A DNA stretch of 64,000 nucleotides, taken from assembly GCF_015354575.1 (NCBI RefSeq), contig NZ_JACAFQ010000020.1:20216-84215 (forward strand), given 5' to 3'. The DNA is from Pseudomonas sp. UFMG81 (GTDB lineage: Bacteria > Pseudomonadota > Gammaproteobacteria > Pseudomonadales > Pseudomonadaceae). Positions 56,989 to 64,000 of the stretch are shown piece after piece. The notes under the pieces are model-generated. The model did no database searches, had not been told where the DNA came from, and worked only from the letters and a program-made list of their open reading frames with translations. Position numbers and translations under genes: made by a program. How positions within the stretch are numbered: position 1 is the stretch's first letter; the number at the start of each line of letters is the position of its first letter.

Positions 56989-57963
56989 TCAGTGCACCGG
57001 CAGCTCGACGCCCTCGAACAGCTCTTCGAGCTCCTGCTTGTTGTGGCACTGGATGGCCTTGGCCATCACTTCGCGGGTCAGGTGCGGGGCGAACTTCTCG
57101 ATGAAGTCGCACATGAAGCCACGCAGGAAAGTGCCGCGGCGGAAGCCGATCTTGGTGATGCTGGCTTCGAACAGTTCGCTGGCATCCAGGCACACCAGGT
57201 CGCTGTCGAGCTTGGGGTCGACCGCCATCTTGGCCACGATGCCCACGCCGAGGCCCAGGCGCACATAGGTCTTGATCACGTCGGCGTCGGCAGCGGTGAA
57301 CACCACCTTCGGCGTCAGGCCACGGTGGTTGAACGCCTCGTCCAGCTTGGAGCGGCCGGTGAAGCCAAACACATAAGTGACGATCGGGTATTCGGCCACC
57401 GCCTCGAGGGTCAGTTTCGGCAGCTTGGTCAGCGGGTGCCCTTGTGGGACCACCACGCAACGGTTCCACTTGTAGCACGGCATCATGATCAGGTCGCCGA
57501 ACAGTTCCAGCGCTTCAGTGGCGATGGCGAAATCGACGGTGCCGTCGGCGGCCATCTCGGCGATCTGCATCGGCGAGCCCTGATGCATGTGCAGGGCGAC
57601 TTCCGGGTACTGCTTGATGAAGTTGCTGATCACCGGCGGCAGCGCATAGCGCGCCTGGGTGTGGGTGGTGGCGATGGACAGGGTGCCTTTCTTCTCGTTG
57701 GAGAACTCCTGGGCGATCTGCTTGATGCTCTCGACCTTGCGCAGGATTTCGCCAGCGGTGTTGATGATGCGCTCGCCCGCTGGCGTGACGCGGGTGAGGT
57801 GCTTGCCGCTGCGGGCGAATACCTCGACGCCCAGCTCGTCCTCGAGCAGGCGGATCTGCTTGCTGATCCCGGGTTGGGAGGTGTAGAGGCTTTGCGCCGT
57901 CGCGGAAACGTTGAGGTCATGGTGCGCCACTTCCCAGATGTAGCGCAGTTGCTGAAGCTTCAT
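56989..57963 (-). CDS. cysB: LysR-type master regulator of cysteine synthesis
   Basis: A 324-residue CysB protein. HTH in MKLQQLRYIWEVAHHDLNVSATAQSLYTSQPGISKQIRLLEDELG (residues 1-46); the effector domain carries TTHTQARYALPPVI, typical of CysB/Cbl with the acetylserine-binding Thr-x2-Gln. It activates sulfur-assimilation genes, including the neighbouring cysH. GAGGGA precedes the ATG. Length and motifs fit CysB closely. Confidence 0.95.
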   Translation of the reverse strand: MKLQQLRYIWEVAHHDLNVSATAQSLYTSQPGISKQIRLLEDELGVEVFARSGKHLTRVTPAGERIINTAGEILRKVESIKQIAQEFSNEKKGTLSIATTHTQARYALPPVISNFIKQYPEVALHMHQGSPMQIAEMAADGTVDFAIATEALELFGDLIMMPCYKWNRCVVVPQGHPLTKLPKLTLEAVAEYPIVTYVFGFTGRSKLDEAFNHRGLTPKVVFTAADADVIKTYVRLGLGVGIVAKMAVDPKLDSDLVCLDASELFEASITKIGFRRGTFLRGFMCDFIEKFAPHLTREVMAKAIQCHNKQELEELFEGVELPVH

Positions 57964-58083
57964 AGATATCCCTCAAAGACGGTAGGCCACCGGCGCGCTG
58001 GCAGCGACGAGTTATAACTATATTAGTGGCTTGGGAAATAAATCTAGAACTATTTTGTTACGCCGCGGCGAAACGCCCTACCC

Positions 58084-58587
58084 TCAACTTCCGGTTTTCC
58101 TACGTCCCAGATGCTGGGCCAACGGCACCATGTAGACCGGCACCGGCGACAGCTGCAACAGCCGCACCGCTGTGCGACCGATGGGTACATCCACCCCTGC
58201 GCCCGCACTATGGCTACCGAAGATCAACAGGTCGACCGCCAGGCGCTGGGCCTGCTCGAGTATCACCTGGGCTGGGTCACCCTGGCGCACCCGCACGGCG
58301 CGGATCAAGGCCAGGTCGGCATCGCCCCCCAGCTCGTCACGAAAGTTCTCCAGGACCCGCTGTTCGATATTGGCCATCACCGTATTCACCCCCTCGCTGT
58401 GCAGCTCATCGAGGGTCTGCTCATCGAGGTAGCTCTGCAGCAGGGATTCGGCGAACTGCCCCATGGGCTCGACGGCGTGGATCACGTAAAGCTCTGCATT
58501 GAAAGTGCGCGCCAGGGCCAGGGCGTGCTGCATGACAAAAGGCGCGTACACCCCGAGGTCGGTGGCGTACAGCATGGAACGAATCAT
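58084..58587 (-). CDS. Universal stress protein (UspA family)
   Basis: A 167-residue single-Usp-domain protein. IRSMLYATDLG at the start and the nucleotide-binding G-2x-G-9x-G(S/T) region (FGSHSAGAGVDVPIGRTAVRLL) near the C-terminus suggest ATP binding. GAGGAGG precedes the ATG at 58587. The role under stress is not specified by context. Confidence 0.88.
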   Translation of the reverse strand: MIRSMLYATDLGVYAPFVMQHALALARTFNAELYVIHAVEPMGQFAESLLQSYLDEQTLDELHSEGVNTVMANIEQRVLENFRDELGGDADLALIRAVRVRQGDPAQVILEQAQRLAVDLLIFGSHSAGAGVDVPIGRTAVRLLQLSPVPVYMVPLAQHLGRRKTGS

Positions 58588-58682
58588 TCGGCCTCCTCGA
58601 CTGCCGTTGCGGCAGAGCAAGGTTCAGCTTAGCAGCGCCATGGGGCGCCGCCTTGCCGTCCAGCGTGCGGCCTGCGTGGCAT

Positions 58683-59630
58683 TCAGGGCTGCTGATTGCG
58701 CCGATCGATGAAGCACAGCGCCTGATGCAATGCCTCCATGCGCGGCAGCCGGCAACCGGCTGCCCGGGCGCGCGCCAGCGGTTCGGCGTATATGGCTTGC
58801 AGCTCGAGCGGCCGCTGCTGTGCATGGTCGTGATACATGCTCGGCCAGTAGTCCGGCATCTGTTCGGTAACCCGAAACAGGTGCTCGGCATAACCCTCCG
58901 GCAACCCATGCCCGCAGGCGCGCGCGCCCTCCACCACTTCAGCCATCAGCGCCTGGATCAGCTCGCGGCTGTCGGGGTCGGTCATCAACGGCGTGGTGCT
59001 GGCCTTCAGCAGCACCGACAGGCCGTTGTACGGCACGTTCCACACCAGCTTCTGCCAACGCGCCTGATTGAGGTCAGTCATGGCCTGGGAGTCGATACCG
59101 GCCGCATGGAACAGCCCGGCGCCTTCGGCCACCACCGCCGCTCCGGCGTCCTGCGCCGGCCCGCTGTGATAACCGAGGTTGACCGCGCCCAACGCCTGGT
59201 GACGGATCTCGCCCGGCCCCTGGCGATTGACGCAGATGAAGCACAGGCCGCCCAGCAGGTGCAGGTCCGGACGCAATGCCGGGCGCAGCTGCTCTTCCAC
59301 ACCCAGGCCATTCTGCAGCAGCACTACCTTGGCACCGGGTGACGCGGCCTGAACGATCAACGGCGCCAGCTCAGCGTTGCTGGTAGCTTTGGCGCCGACC
59401 AGCAACCAATCGCAGGGCGGCATGTCGGCAGCACTGGCATAGGCCTGGACCGATTGATGCATTTGTCCGTGCACGGCGCTGTCGAGCTTGAGCCCATGCT
59501 CACGGACCACGCTGTATTCGCTGCGCAACAGAAAATGCACATCGAAACCGGCACGCGCCAGCATCAACCCGTAGAAACCACCAATGGCACCGCTGCCGAT
59601 GATGCCGATGCGTATGTTGCGTGCCTGCAT
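58683..59630 (-). CDS. Putative 2-dehydropantoate 2-reductase
   Basis: A 315-residue NADP-dependent reductase of the ketopantoate reductase family. Nucleotide-binding GSGAIGGFYG at 12-21, LLVGAKATSN, LLQNGLGVEE, and the catalytic-type QARWQKLVWNVPYNGLSVLLK. It would make pantoate for CoA synthesis, but Pseudomonas genomes often carry several paralogues, so panE is not certain. GGAGTGAGC precedes the ATG. Confidence 0.85.
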   Translation of the reverse strand: MQARNIRIGIIGSGAIGGFYGLMLARAGFDVHFLLRSEYSVVREHGLKLDSAVHGQMHQSVQAYASAADMPPCDWLLVGAKATSNAELAPLIVQAASPGAKVVLLQNGLGVEEQLRPALRPDLHLLGGLCFICVNRQGPGEIRHQALGAVNLGYHSGPAQDAGAAVVAEGAGLFHAAGIDSQAMTDLNQARWQKLVWNVPYNGLSVLLKASTTPLMTDPDSRELIQALMAEVVEGARACGHGLPEGYAEHLFRVTEQMPDYWPSMYHDHAQQRPLELQAIYAEPLARARAAGCRLPRMEALHQALCFIDRRNQQP

Positions 59631-59745
59631 GCGCTCACTCCTGCCTGGTTGTAGTTCGTCAGTTTTTCTACACGCAAATCAGCCGGTTTTCGATCCCTCA
59701 CTATACTGGGCCGTAGAAGGTCAAATAATCGACACGGAGTCGATC

Positions 59746-60177
59746 ATGTGCGGATACCTGCCCCACCCCGACGACATCCCGGTCGAACTCACCTTTCGCC
59801 CAACCTCCAGCCTGTTTCGCCGTCACCTGCACACCCAGGGCCTTGGCGGTATTGCCTGCATACAGCCGCGCGCCTATCGCCGTGGTACCGCAGTGGAAGT
59901 ACTGATCCCATCACTGGGAGCCGATGCACGTTACCCCGGCTACATCGCCTGGTGCCAGCGCCTCGACCAGGGGTATCGGGTGGGCGTGGCCTTCACCGAC
60001 AGTCAGGCCCTGTTCGGCGCACGCATGGGTGAGCAGGTCTGCCAGATTCAGCACTACTGCCAGCAACACGGCAAGACCGACGAGGCTGGCGACGATGTAC
60101 AGCAGTTGGCCGAACAATGGGTAAGCCTGCATGCCGACGCCTTTTCCGAAGCCAGCCTGCGCTCAATCAGCACCTGA
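59746..60177 (+). CDS. PilZ-domain protein with degenerate c-di-GMP motif
   Basis: A 143-residue protein with the PilZ beta-barrel pattern (IPVELTFRP, GTAVEVLIPSL, GYIAWCQRLDQGYRVGVAFTD). The signature (D/N)-x-S-x-x-G, usually read NISLGG, is here T-Q-G-L-G-G, so the key Asn and Ser are missing; an RxxxR arm is also not clear. Binding of c-di-GMP is therefore doubtful. GGAG precedes the ATG at 59746. A C-terminal helical tail follows the barrel. Confidence 0.78.
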   Translation: MCGYLPHPDDIPVELTFRPTSSLFRRHLHTQGLGGIACIQPRAYRRGTAVEVLIPSLGADARYPGYIAWCQRLDQGYRVGVAFTDSQALFGARMGEQVCQIQHYCQQHGKTDEAGDDVQQLAEQWVSLHADAFSEASLRSIST

Positions 60178-60338
60178 AATACCCTCCACCCCCGCAAAAA
60201 GCCTGTATCGACGGGCTCCAGCCCATTGTCGCGCCCCCGCTAACGCGTTAAGGTTCGGCCTCCCCGTTGCGAACAATCTGCTGCTGGGCCGCACGGGGAT
60301 TGCTGGCGGCCGGCACCCGTGACCTGACGAGTAACACG

Positions 60339-61415
60339 ATGGCTGATTTACCGATCGATGACTTGAACGTTGCCTCCAACGAGACCTTGATCACCCCTGA
60401 TCAGCTCAAGAAGGAAATCCCCCTCAGCGCCACCGCCCTGCAGACCGTGACTGCCGGCCGCGAAGTGGTGCGCAATATCCTCGACGGCAAGGACCATCGC
60501 CTGTTCGTGGTGGTCGGGCCCTGCTCCATCCATGACATCAAGGCCGCCCACGAATACGCCGAGCGCCTGAAAGTATTGGCTGCGGAAGTGTCCGACACCC
60601 TGTACCTGGTCATGCGCGTGTACTTCGAGAAGCCGCGCACCACCGTGGGCTGGAAAGGCCTGATCAACGACCCTTACCTCGATGACTCGTTCAAGATCCA
60701 GGACGGTCTGCACATCGGCCGCCAGTTGCTGCTCGACCTTGCCGAGATGGGCCTGCCCACCGCCACCGAAGCGCTCGACCCGATCTCTCCGCAGTACCTG
60801 CAGGACCTGATCAGCTGGTCGGCCATCGGCGCCCGCACCACCGAGTCGCAAACCCACCGCGAGATGGCCTCGGGCCTGTCCTCGGCGGTCGGCTTCAAGA
60901 ACGGCACCGACGGTGGCCTGACCGTGGCGATCAACGCCCTGCAGTCAGTGTCCAAGCCACACCGTTTCCTCGGCATCAACCAGGAAGGCGGCGTGTCGAT
61001 CGTCACCACCAAGGGCAACGCTTACGGCCACGTGGTGTTGCGCGGCGGCAACGGCAAGCCCAACTACGACTCGGTCAGCGTCGCCCTGTGCGAGCAGGAC
61101 CTGGCCAAGGCCAAGATCAAGGCCAACATCATGGTCGATTGCAGCCATGCCAACTCCAACAAGGACCCGGCCCTGCAGCCGCTGGTCATGGAGAACGTGG
61201 CCAACCAGATTCTCGAGGGTAACCAGTCGATCATCGGCCTGATGGTCGAAAGCCACCTGAACTGGGGCTGCCAGGCCATTCCGAAGAACCTGGACGAGCT
61301 GCAATACGGTGTTTCCGTGACCGATGCCTGCATCGACTGGGCGGCCACCGAGAAGACCCTGCGCAGCATGCACGCCAAACTCAAGGACGTGCTGCCACAG
61401 CGCCAGCGCGGCTGA
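60339..61415 (+). CDS. aroF: 3-deoxy-7-phosphoheptulonate (DAHP) synthase, type I
   Basis: A 358-residue enzyme that condenses PEP and erythrose 4-phosphate, the first step of aromatic amino acid synthesis. VVVGPCSIHD with the metal-binding Cys, VYFEKPRTTVGWKG, GARTTESQTHREMASGLS, and MVDCSHANSNKDP with the metal-binding His are all present. Which aromatic amino acid inhibits it cannot be told from sequence by eye, so the paralogue letter is tentative. The gene ends at a strong bidirectional terminator. Confidence 0.93.
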   Translation: MADLPIDDLNVASNETLITPDQLKKEIPLSATALQTVTAGREVVRNILDGKDHRLFVVVGPCSIHDIKAAHEYAERLKVLAAEVSDTLYLVMRVYFEKPRTTVGWKGLINDPYLDDSFKIQDGLHIGRQLLLDLAEMGLPTATEALDPISPQYLQDLISWSAIGARTTESQTHREMASGLSSAVGFKNGTDGGLTVAINALQSVSKPHRFLGINQEGGVSIVTTKGNAYGHVVLRGGNGKPNYDSVSVALCEQDLAKAKIKANIMVDCSHANSNKDPALQPLVMENVANQILEGNQSIIGLMVESHLNWGCQAIPKNLDELQYGVSVTDACIDWAATEKTLRSMHAKLKDVLPQRQRG

Positions 61416-61425
61416 GGCTTGCGCA

Positions 61426-61460
61426 AATGAAAACGCCGGGCTAAGCCCGGCGTTTTCATT
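61426..61460. terminator. Bidirectional terminator between aroF and the GNAT gene
   Basis: A perfect 16-base stem from AATGAAAACGCC to its complement with a TAA loop. Both strands have T/A-rich ends, suited to convergent genes. Confidence 0.93.
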
Positions 61461-61472
61461 TCAGCTATCCGT

Positions 61473-61751
61473 TCAGGCCTTGGAATGGCGCTGCTGGCGC
61501 TCCATGTAGCGTTCGACATAGGAGCACGATGGGATCACGGTGTAGCCCATCTGCTCAGCGTACTCCAGGGCCTTTTCGGTCAATGCGGCGGCGATGCCGC
61601 GCCCACGCAGGGCATTGGGCACGAAGGTACGGTAGATATCCAGCGTCTGCTTGCCCAGGTCCATGTAGGTCAGGTAGGCCCGGTGACCGTCCACATTGGT
61701 CTCGAACTGATGACCGGCCTGGTCATGGTGGATGGTCAGCATCTCGCTCAT
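61473..61751 (-). CDS. GNAT-family small N-acetyltransferase
   Basis: A 92-residue protein of the short YjdJ-like GNAT type. GHRAYLTYMDLGKQTLDIYRTFVP, the acetyl-CoA loop LRGRGIAAALTEKALEYA and the C-terminal VIPSCSYVERYM match the group. AGGAG precedes the ATG at 61751. The acceptor is unknown. Confidence 0.87.
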   Translation of the reverse strand: MSEMLTIHHDQAGHQFETNVDGHRAYLTYMDLGKQTLDIYRTFVPNALRGRGIAAALTEKALEYAEQMGYTVIPSCSYVERYMERQQRHSKA

Positions 61752-62250
61752 TTCTACTCCTAGCAGGTCTTGTCGGCAGACCCATACCTTACCGATGTGT
61801 GTTTGTCCGGCCCTGAGACCTCTGCGCCACTTCCAACCCCTTGGACCCTATCACGACCTTGATCGTTCTGAGCCACCGAGCACCTACAAATAGTAGGCGC
61901 CGCAAGCGGGAATGCTCAAGCGCCCGGGATGAAAATGCAAACGCGACGTTTATCTGCGCACGCGTTGACGCTGGCAGCCGGATGTTCCATGGGCTAAGAC
62001 GCTCGAAGACAGTTGAAGTCACCGTTAGTTCAACGAAAAAGTTCCGGTCTTACAATCGCTTGCGTGTGCCGCACAGGATTTTCACACTTTACCTACAATC
62101 CCCGTCACCCCGCACCGCTGGCCGCATTTTTTTTGCAGTTCTTGCGCTCAATCAGTTTACTTACTACAAGTAATGGGTACTATGTACGCCGGCCAGTTTC
62201 TCTTTTCCGAGAGATGGCTATTTAATTGAAAGTCCTTGAAGGGGAACACG
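61752..62250 (+). other. Gene-free region with the oprI promoter
   Basis: I see no supported gene in these 499 bases. TTGCAG (62133-62138), 17 bases, TTTACT (62156-62161) is a possible oprI promoter, with TTGCGC-N17-TACAAG just downstream as an alternative. GAAGGGGAA precedes the oprI start. Confidence 0.5.
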
Positions 62251-62502
62251 ATGAACAACGTTCTGAAATTCTCTGCTCTGGCTCTGGCCGCAGTTCTGGC
62301 TACCGGTTGCAGCAGCGTATCCAAAGAAACCGAAGCTCGCCTGACTGCTACCGAAGACGCAGCAGCTCGCGCCCAGGCTCGTGCAGACGAAGCCTACCGC
62401 AAAGCTGACGACGCTATGGCAGCTGCTCAGAAGGCTCAGCAGACCGCTGACGAAGCCAACGAGCGCGCTCTGCGTATGCTGGACAAAGCCAGCCGCAAGT
62501 AA
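62251..62502 (+). CDS. oprI: Major outer-membrane lipoprotein OprI (Lpp-like)
   Basis: An 83-residue lipoprotein. The signal ends in the lipobox LATG-C20, giving a lipidated mature protein of 64 residues. The mature part is a coiled coil of alanine-rich heptads (AAARAQARADEAYRKADDAMAAAQKAQQTADEANERA) and ends in the lysine used by Lpp-type proteins for linking to peptidoglycan (SRK). Codon usage is uniform and preferred, as expected of a very abundant protein. A strong terminator follows. Confidence 0.97.
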   Translation: MNNVLKFSALALAAVLATGCSSVSKETEARLTATEDAAARAQARADEAYRKADDAMAAAQKAQQTADEANERALRMLDKASRK

Positions 62503-62525
62503 TAATCCTCACGGATTGTTATGGA

Positions 62526-62553
62526 GCCGACCCACTTGTGGGTCGGCTTTTTT
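62526..62553 (+). terminator. Terminator of oprI
   Basis: GCCGACCCA-CTTG-TGGGTCGGC, a 9-base stem followed by six T, 24 bases after the oprI stop. Confidence 0.95.
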
Positions 62554-62629
62554 ATTGCCTGTCGAGCAACAAGCCGCAGATACGAAAAGGCCTGCACTAA
62601 GGCAGGCCTTCAGACAAGTAGCAGAGACT

Positions 62630-63607
62630 TTACTGCAGCTCGGGCGGAATGCTCGAAACCACCGGCGCCGTGCCAAGGCCGTTGACGGGTACGGCAATCT
62701 CGACCGGCATGCCATCTTCGGCAGCAACCACATCACGCACCATGTCCCAGTTCATGCGCAAGTTGTTGGCCAAGTCTTCACGCTTGAGCAACGCATTGAT
62801 GACCGCCGTGTGCTTGTCGACCACCGATGGGTTGCCATGGTCGTCGAGCGGCGTATGGGCCTCGAGATAGACCTTGCCACCACTGATACCGAACTTGTAA
62901 GGCTCGTTGATGATGCGCACCGGCGTACCGACCGGCACCATCTTCGACAGCTCCAGCACGTTGTTGTTGAGCATGCGGAAGCAGCCGTGGCTGGTGCGCA
63001 TGCCAATGCCGAACTTCTTGTTCGAACCGTGGATCAGGTAGCCAGGCACGCCAAGCGTGAACTTGAACGGACCCAGCGGGTTGTCCGGCCCTGCGGGCAC
63101 CACCGCCGGCAGGATATCGCCATCGGCAGCGTGCTCCTTGCGGATCGAGGCCGGCGGCGTCCAGGTCGGGTTCGGAGTCTTGGCGGTGATCTTGGTGTTG
63201 GCGATCGGTGACCCCCAGCCTTCGCGGCCGATCCCCAGCGGGAAGGTGTGCACCACGTTCTGCCCTTTCGGGAAGTAGTACAGACGGTACTCGGCGAGGT
63301 TGATGACGATACCTTCGCGCGGCCCTGGCGGCAGCACATAGCGCGTGGGCAGGATGATCTCGGTGCCCGCACCCGGCAGCCACGGGTCAACGCCCGGGTT
63401 GGCGGCGATCATTTCGAGATAGCCCAGGTCGTTGGCGGTACCAATGTCGGCGAAGGTGTCTTCGTATTTGGCCTTGATCACTTGAACCTGGCCGATGACA
63501 TCTTCACCGGGCGGTGGCAACGGCAGTTCCAGCGCAACAGCAGGACCGGCCACCAGGACGGCGGCCAGGGAGAGGCTACGGGTGACGGCAGGAAAGCGCG
63601 GCAACAT
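62630..63607 (-). CDS. L,D-transpeptidase (YkuD/ErfK type)
   Basis: A 325-residue exported enzyme. Signal peptide ending VAGPAVA, a LysM-like segment (about 35-90), then the YkuD domain with H193 (IHGS), H207 and catalytic C209 (TSHGCFRM). Enzymes of the ErfK/YbiS group attach Lpp to meso-diaminopimelate or make 3-3 crosslinks. The gene is convergent with oprI, which encodes the likely lipoprotein substrate. AAGGA precedes the ATG. Confidence 0.92.
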   Translation of the reverse strand: MLPRFPAVTRSLSLAAVLVAGPAVALELPLPPPGEDVIGQVQVIKAKYEDTFADIGTANDLGYLEMIAANPGVDPWLPGAGTEIILPTRYVLPPGPREGIVINLAEYRLYYFPKGQNVVHTFPLGIGREGWGSPIANTKITAKTPNPTWTPPASIRKEHAADGDILPAVVPAGPDNPLGPFKFTLGVPGYLIHGSNKKFGIGMRTSHGCFRMLNNNVLELSKMVPVGTPVRIINEPYKFGISGGKVYLEAHTPLDDHGNPSVVDKHTAVINALLKREDLANNLRMNWDMVRDVVAAEDGMPVEIAVPVNGLGTAPVVSSIPPELQ

Positions 63608-63713
63608 CCGGTAAATCCTTCGAAAGGTCAGTCAAGGGTGTCGATTGTACACCCGCAGTCGAACAAGCGGGAGGCGTTGGCGGGATGCATGCGTTTCAGA
63701 TGATGAAAGGCGT

Positions 63714-63995
63714 TCAGAGTTCCGGCCATATCGGGCGCATGCCGCGCCGCTGGGCATCGAGGATAGCCTTGCACAAAGCGCAGAGGCGCTCGTCGCGATA
63801 GATCGAACGCTCCACCCCCGACCAACGCGGTTGCGCCGGCAGCAGGCCACCGCATAGCGTGCGGTCGACCGGCACACCCAGTTCGAGCTGGCGAGCTGCC
63901 AGGTGGATGCGGATTTCCTGGCAGGCAAACAGGTCGAGCTGCTCATCGGGCTCGATCAGTTGGTAGGCATACAGGGACCAGGCGGGGCGGGGCAT
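63714..63995 (-). CDS. Conserved-looking hypothetical protein
   Basis: I do not recognise this 93-residue protein. It has no signal peptide or membrane segment. Cysteines occur at QLDLFACQE, RTLCGG and LCALCK, a loose metal-binding-like set. AWSLYAYQLIEPDEQLDLFACQEIRIHLAA is predicted helical. The ATG at 63995 lies at the window edge, so an upstream start is possible. It points the same way as the L,D-transpeptidase gene but is separated from it by 106 bases. Confidence 0.6.
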   Translation of the reverse strand: MPRPAWSLYAYQLIEPDEQLDLFACQEIRIHLAARQLELGVPVDRTLCGGLLPAQPRWSGVERSIYRDERLCALCKAILDAQRRGMRPIWPEL

Positions 63996-64000
63996 CGGGG

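Noticed and set aside
61841..62173. 110-codon frame upstream of oprI
   Set aside because: Overlaps the likely oprI promoter, unusual composition, no ribosome binding site.

Overview
The window is a chromosomal segment of a fluorescent Pseudomonas of the P. putida group. The evidence is the high-GC coding style, the many REP inverted pairs of the P. putida type (GTGGGAGC-GGGC-TTG-CCCGC and relatives), a PrrF small RNA, OprI, and the gene sets themselves (liu, prp-acnD-prpF, csu, cysB-cysH). No ribosomal RNA, CRISPR array, prophage, transposase or insertion sequence was found. The only tRNA is tRNA-Gln(TTG).

Layout. 0-10 kb: the 5' part of glgE, a tiny proline-rich gene, two small acyl-carrier-protein genes, an acyl-CoA ligase, and the divergent liuABCD operon for leucine/isovalerate catabolism with two LiuR-like boxes. 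10-12.2 kb: a Cro/CI-type repressor with a defective S24 domain, a divergent DUF6124-like gene, the Fur-controlled PrrF RNA and a sigma-region-4/DUF4880 fusion gene. 12.4-20 kb: an M14 carboxypeptidase and a complete Csu-type chaperone-usher pilus operon. 20.2-25.4 kb: a bacteriophytochrome kinase, a response regulator and a hybrid kinase. 25.4-38.7 kb: tRNA-Gln, ydcH-like, DUF1810, zapE, prpE, an LRR-protein kinase fusion, a LysR regulator, an HPP/CBS membrane protein with a structured leader, a BqsRS-like two-component system with twin PepSY proteins, a patatin, queD and a DUF1289 protein. 39-51.2 kb: acnB, a repeat island, and the propionate (2-methylcitrate) operon GntR-prpB-prpC-acnD-prpF-prpD. 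51.4-54.5 kb: a retropepsin-like protease / 7TM / ATP-grasp ligase cassette. 54.7-64 kb: pabB, cysH, cysB, a UspA protein, a ketopantoate reductase, a PilZ protein, DAHP synthase, a GNAT protein, oprI, an L,D-transpeptidase and an unknown gene.

How the genes work together. The liu operon produces propionate-free acetyl/acetoacetyl units from leucine (HMG-CoA lyase is not in the window). PrpE, the prp operon and AcnB process propionyl-CoA through the methylcitrate cycle. The Csu pilus and the divergent phytochrome/response-regulator group may couple light or redox sensing to attachment. OprI and the L,D-transpeptidase lie next to each other and are natural partners in anchoring the outer membrane. 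The most striking non-coding structure is at 41.7-42.6 kb: two 251-nt elements face each other around a hexamer repeat and a REP pair. The two copies differ by compensatory base changes in three separate hairpins, so a folded RNA or single-stranded DNA has been conserved. Other candidates worth a look are the terminator-containing leader of the HPP/CBS gene, the Fur-box sigma/DUF4880 fusion gene, and an ACP whose phosphopantetheine serine is out of place.
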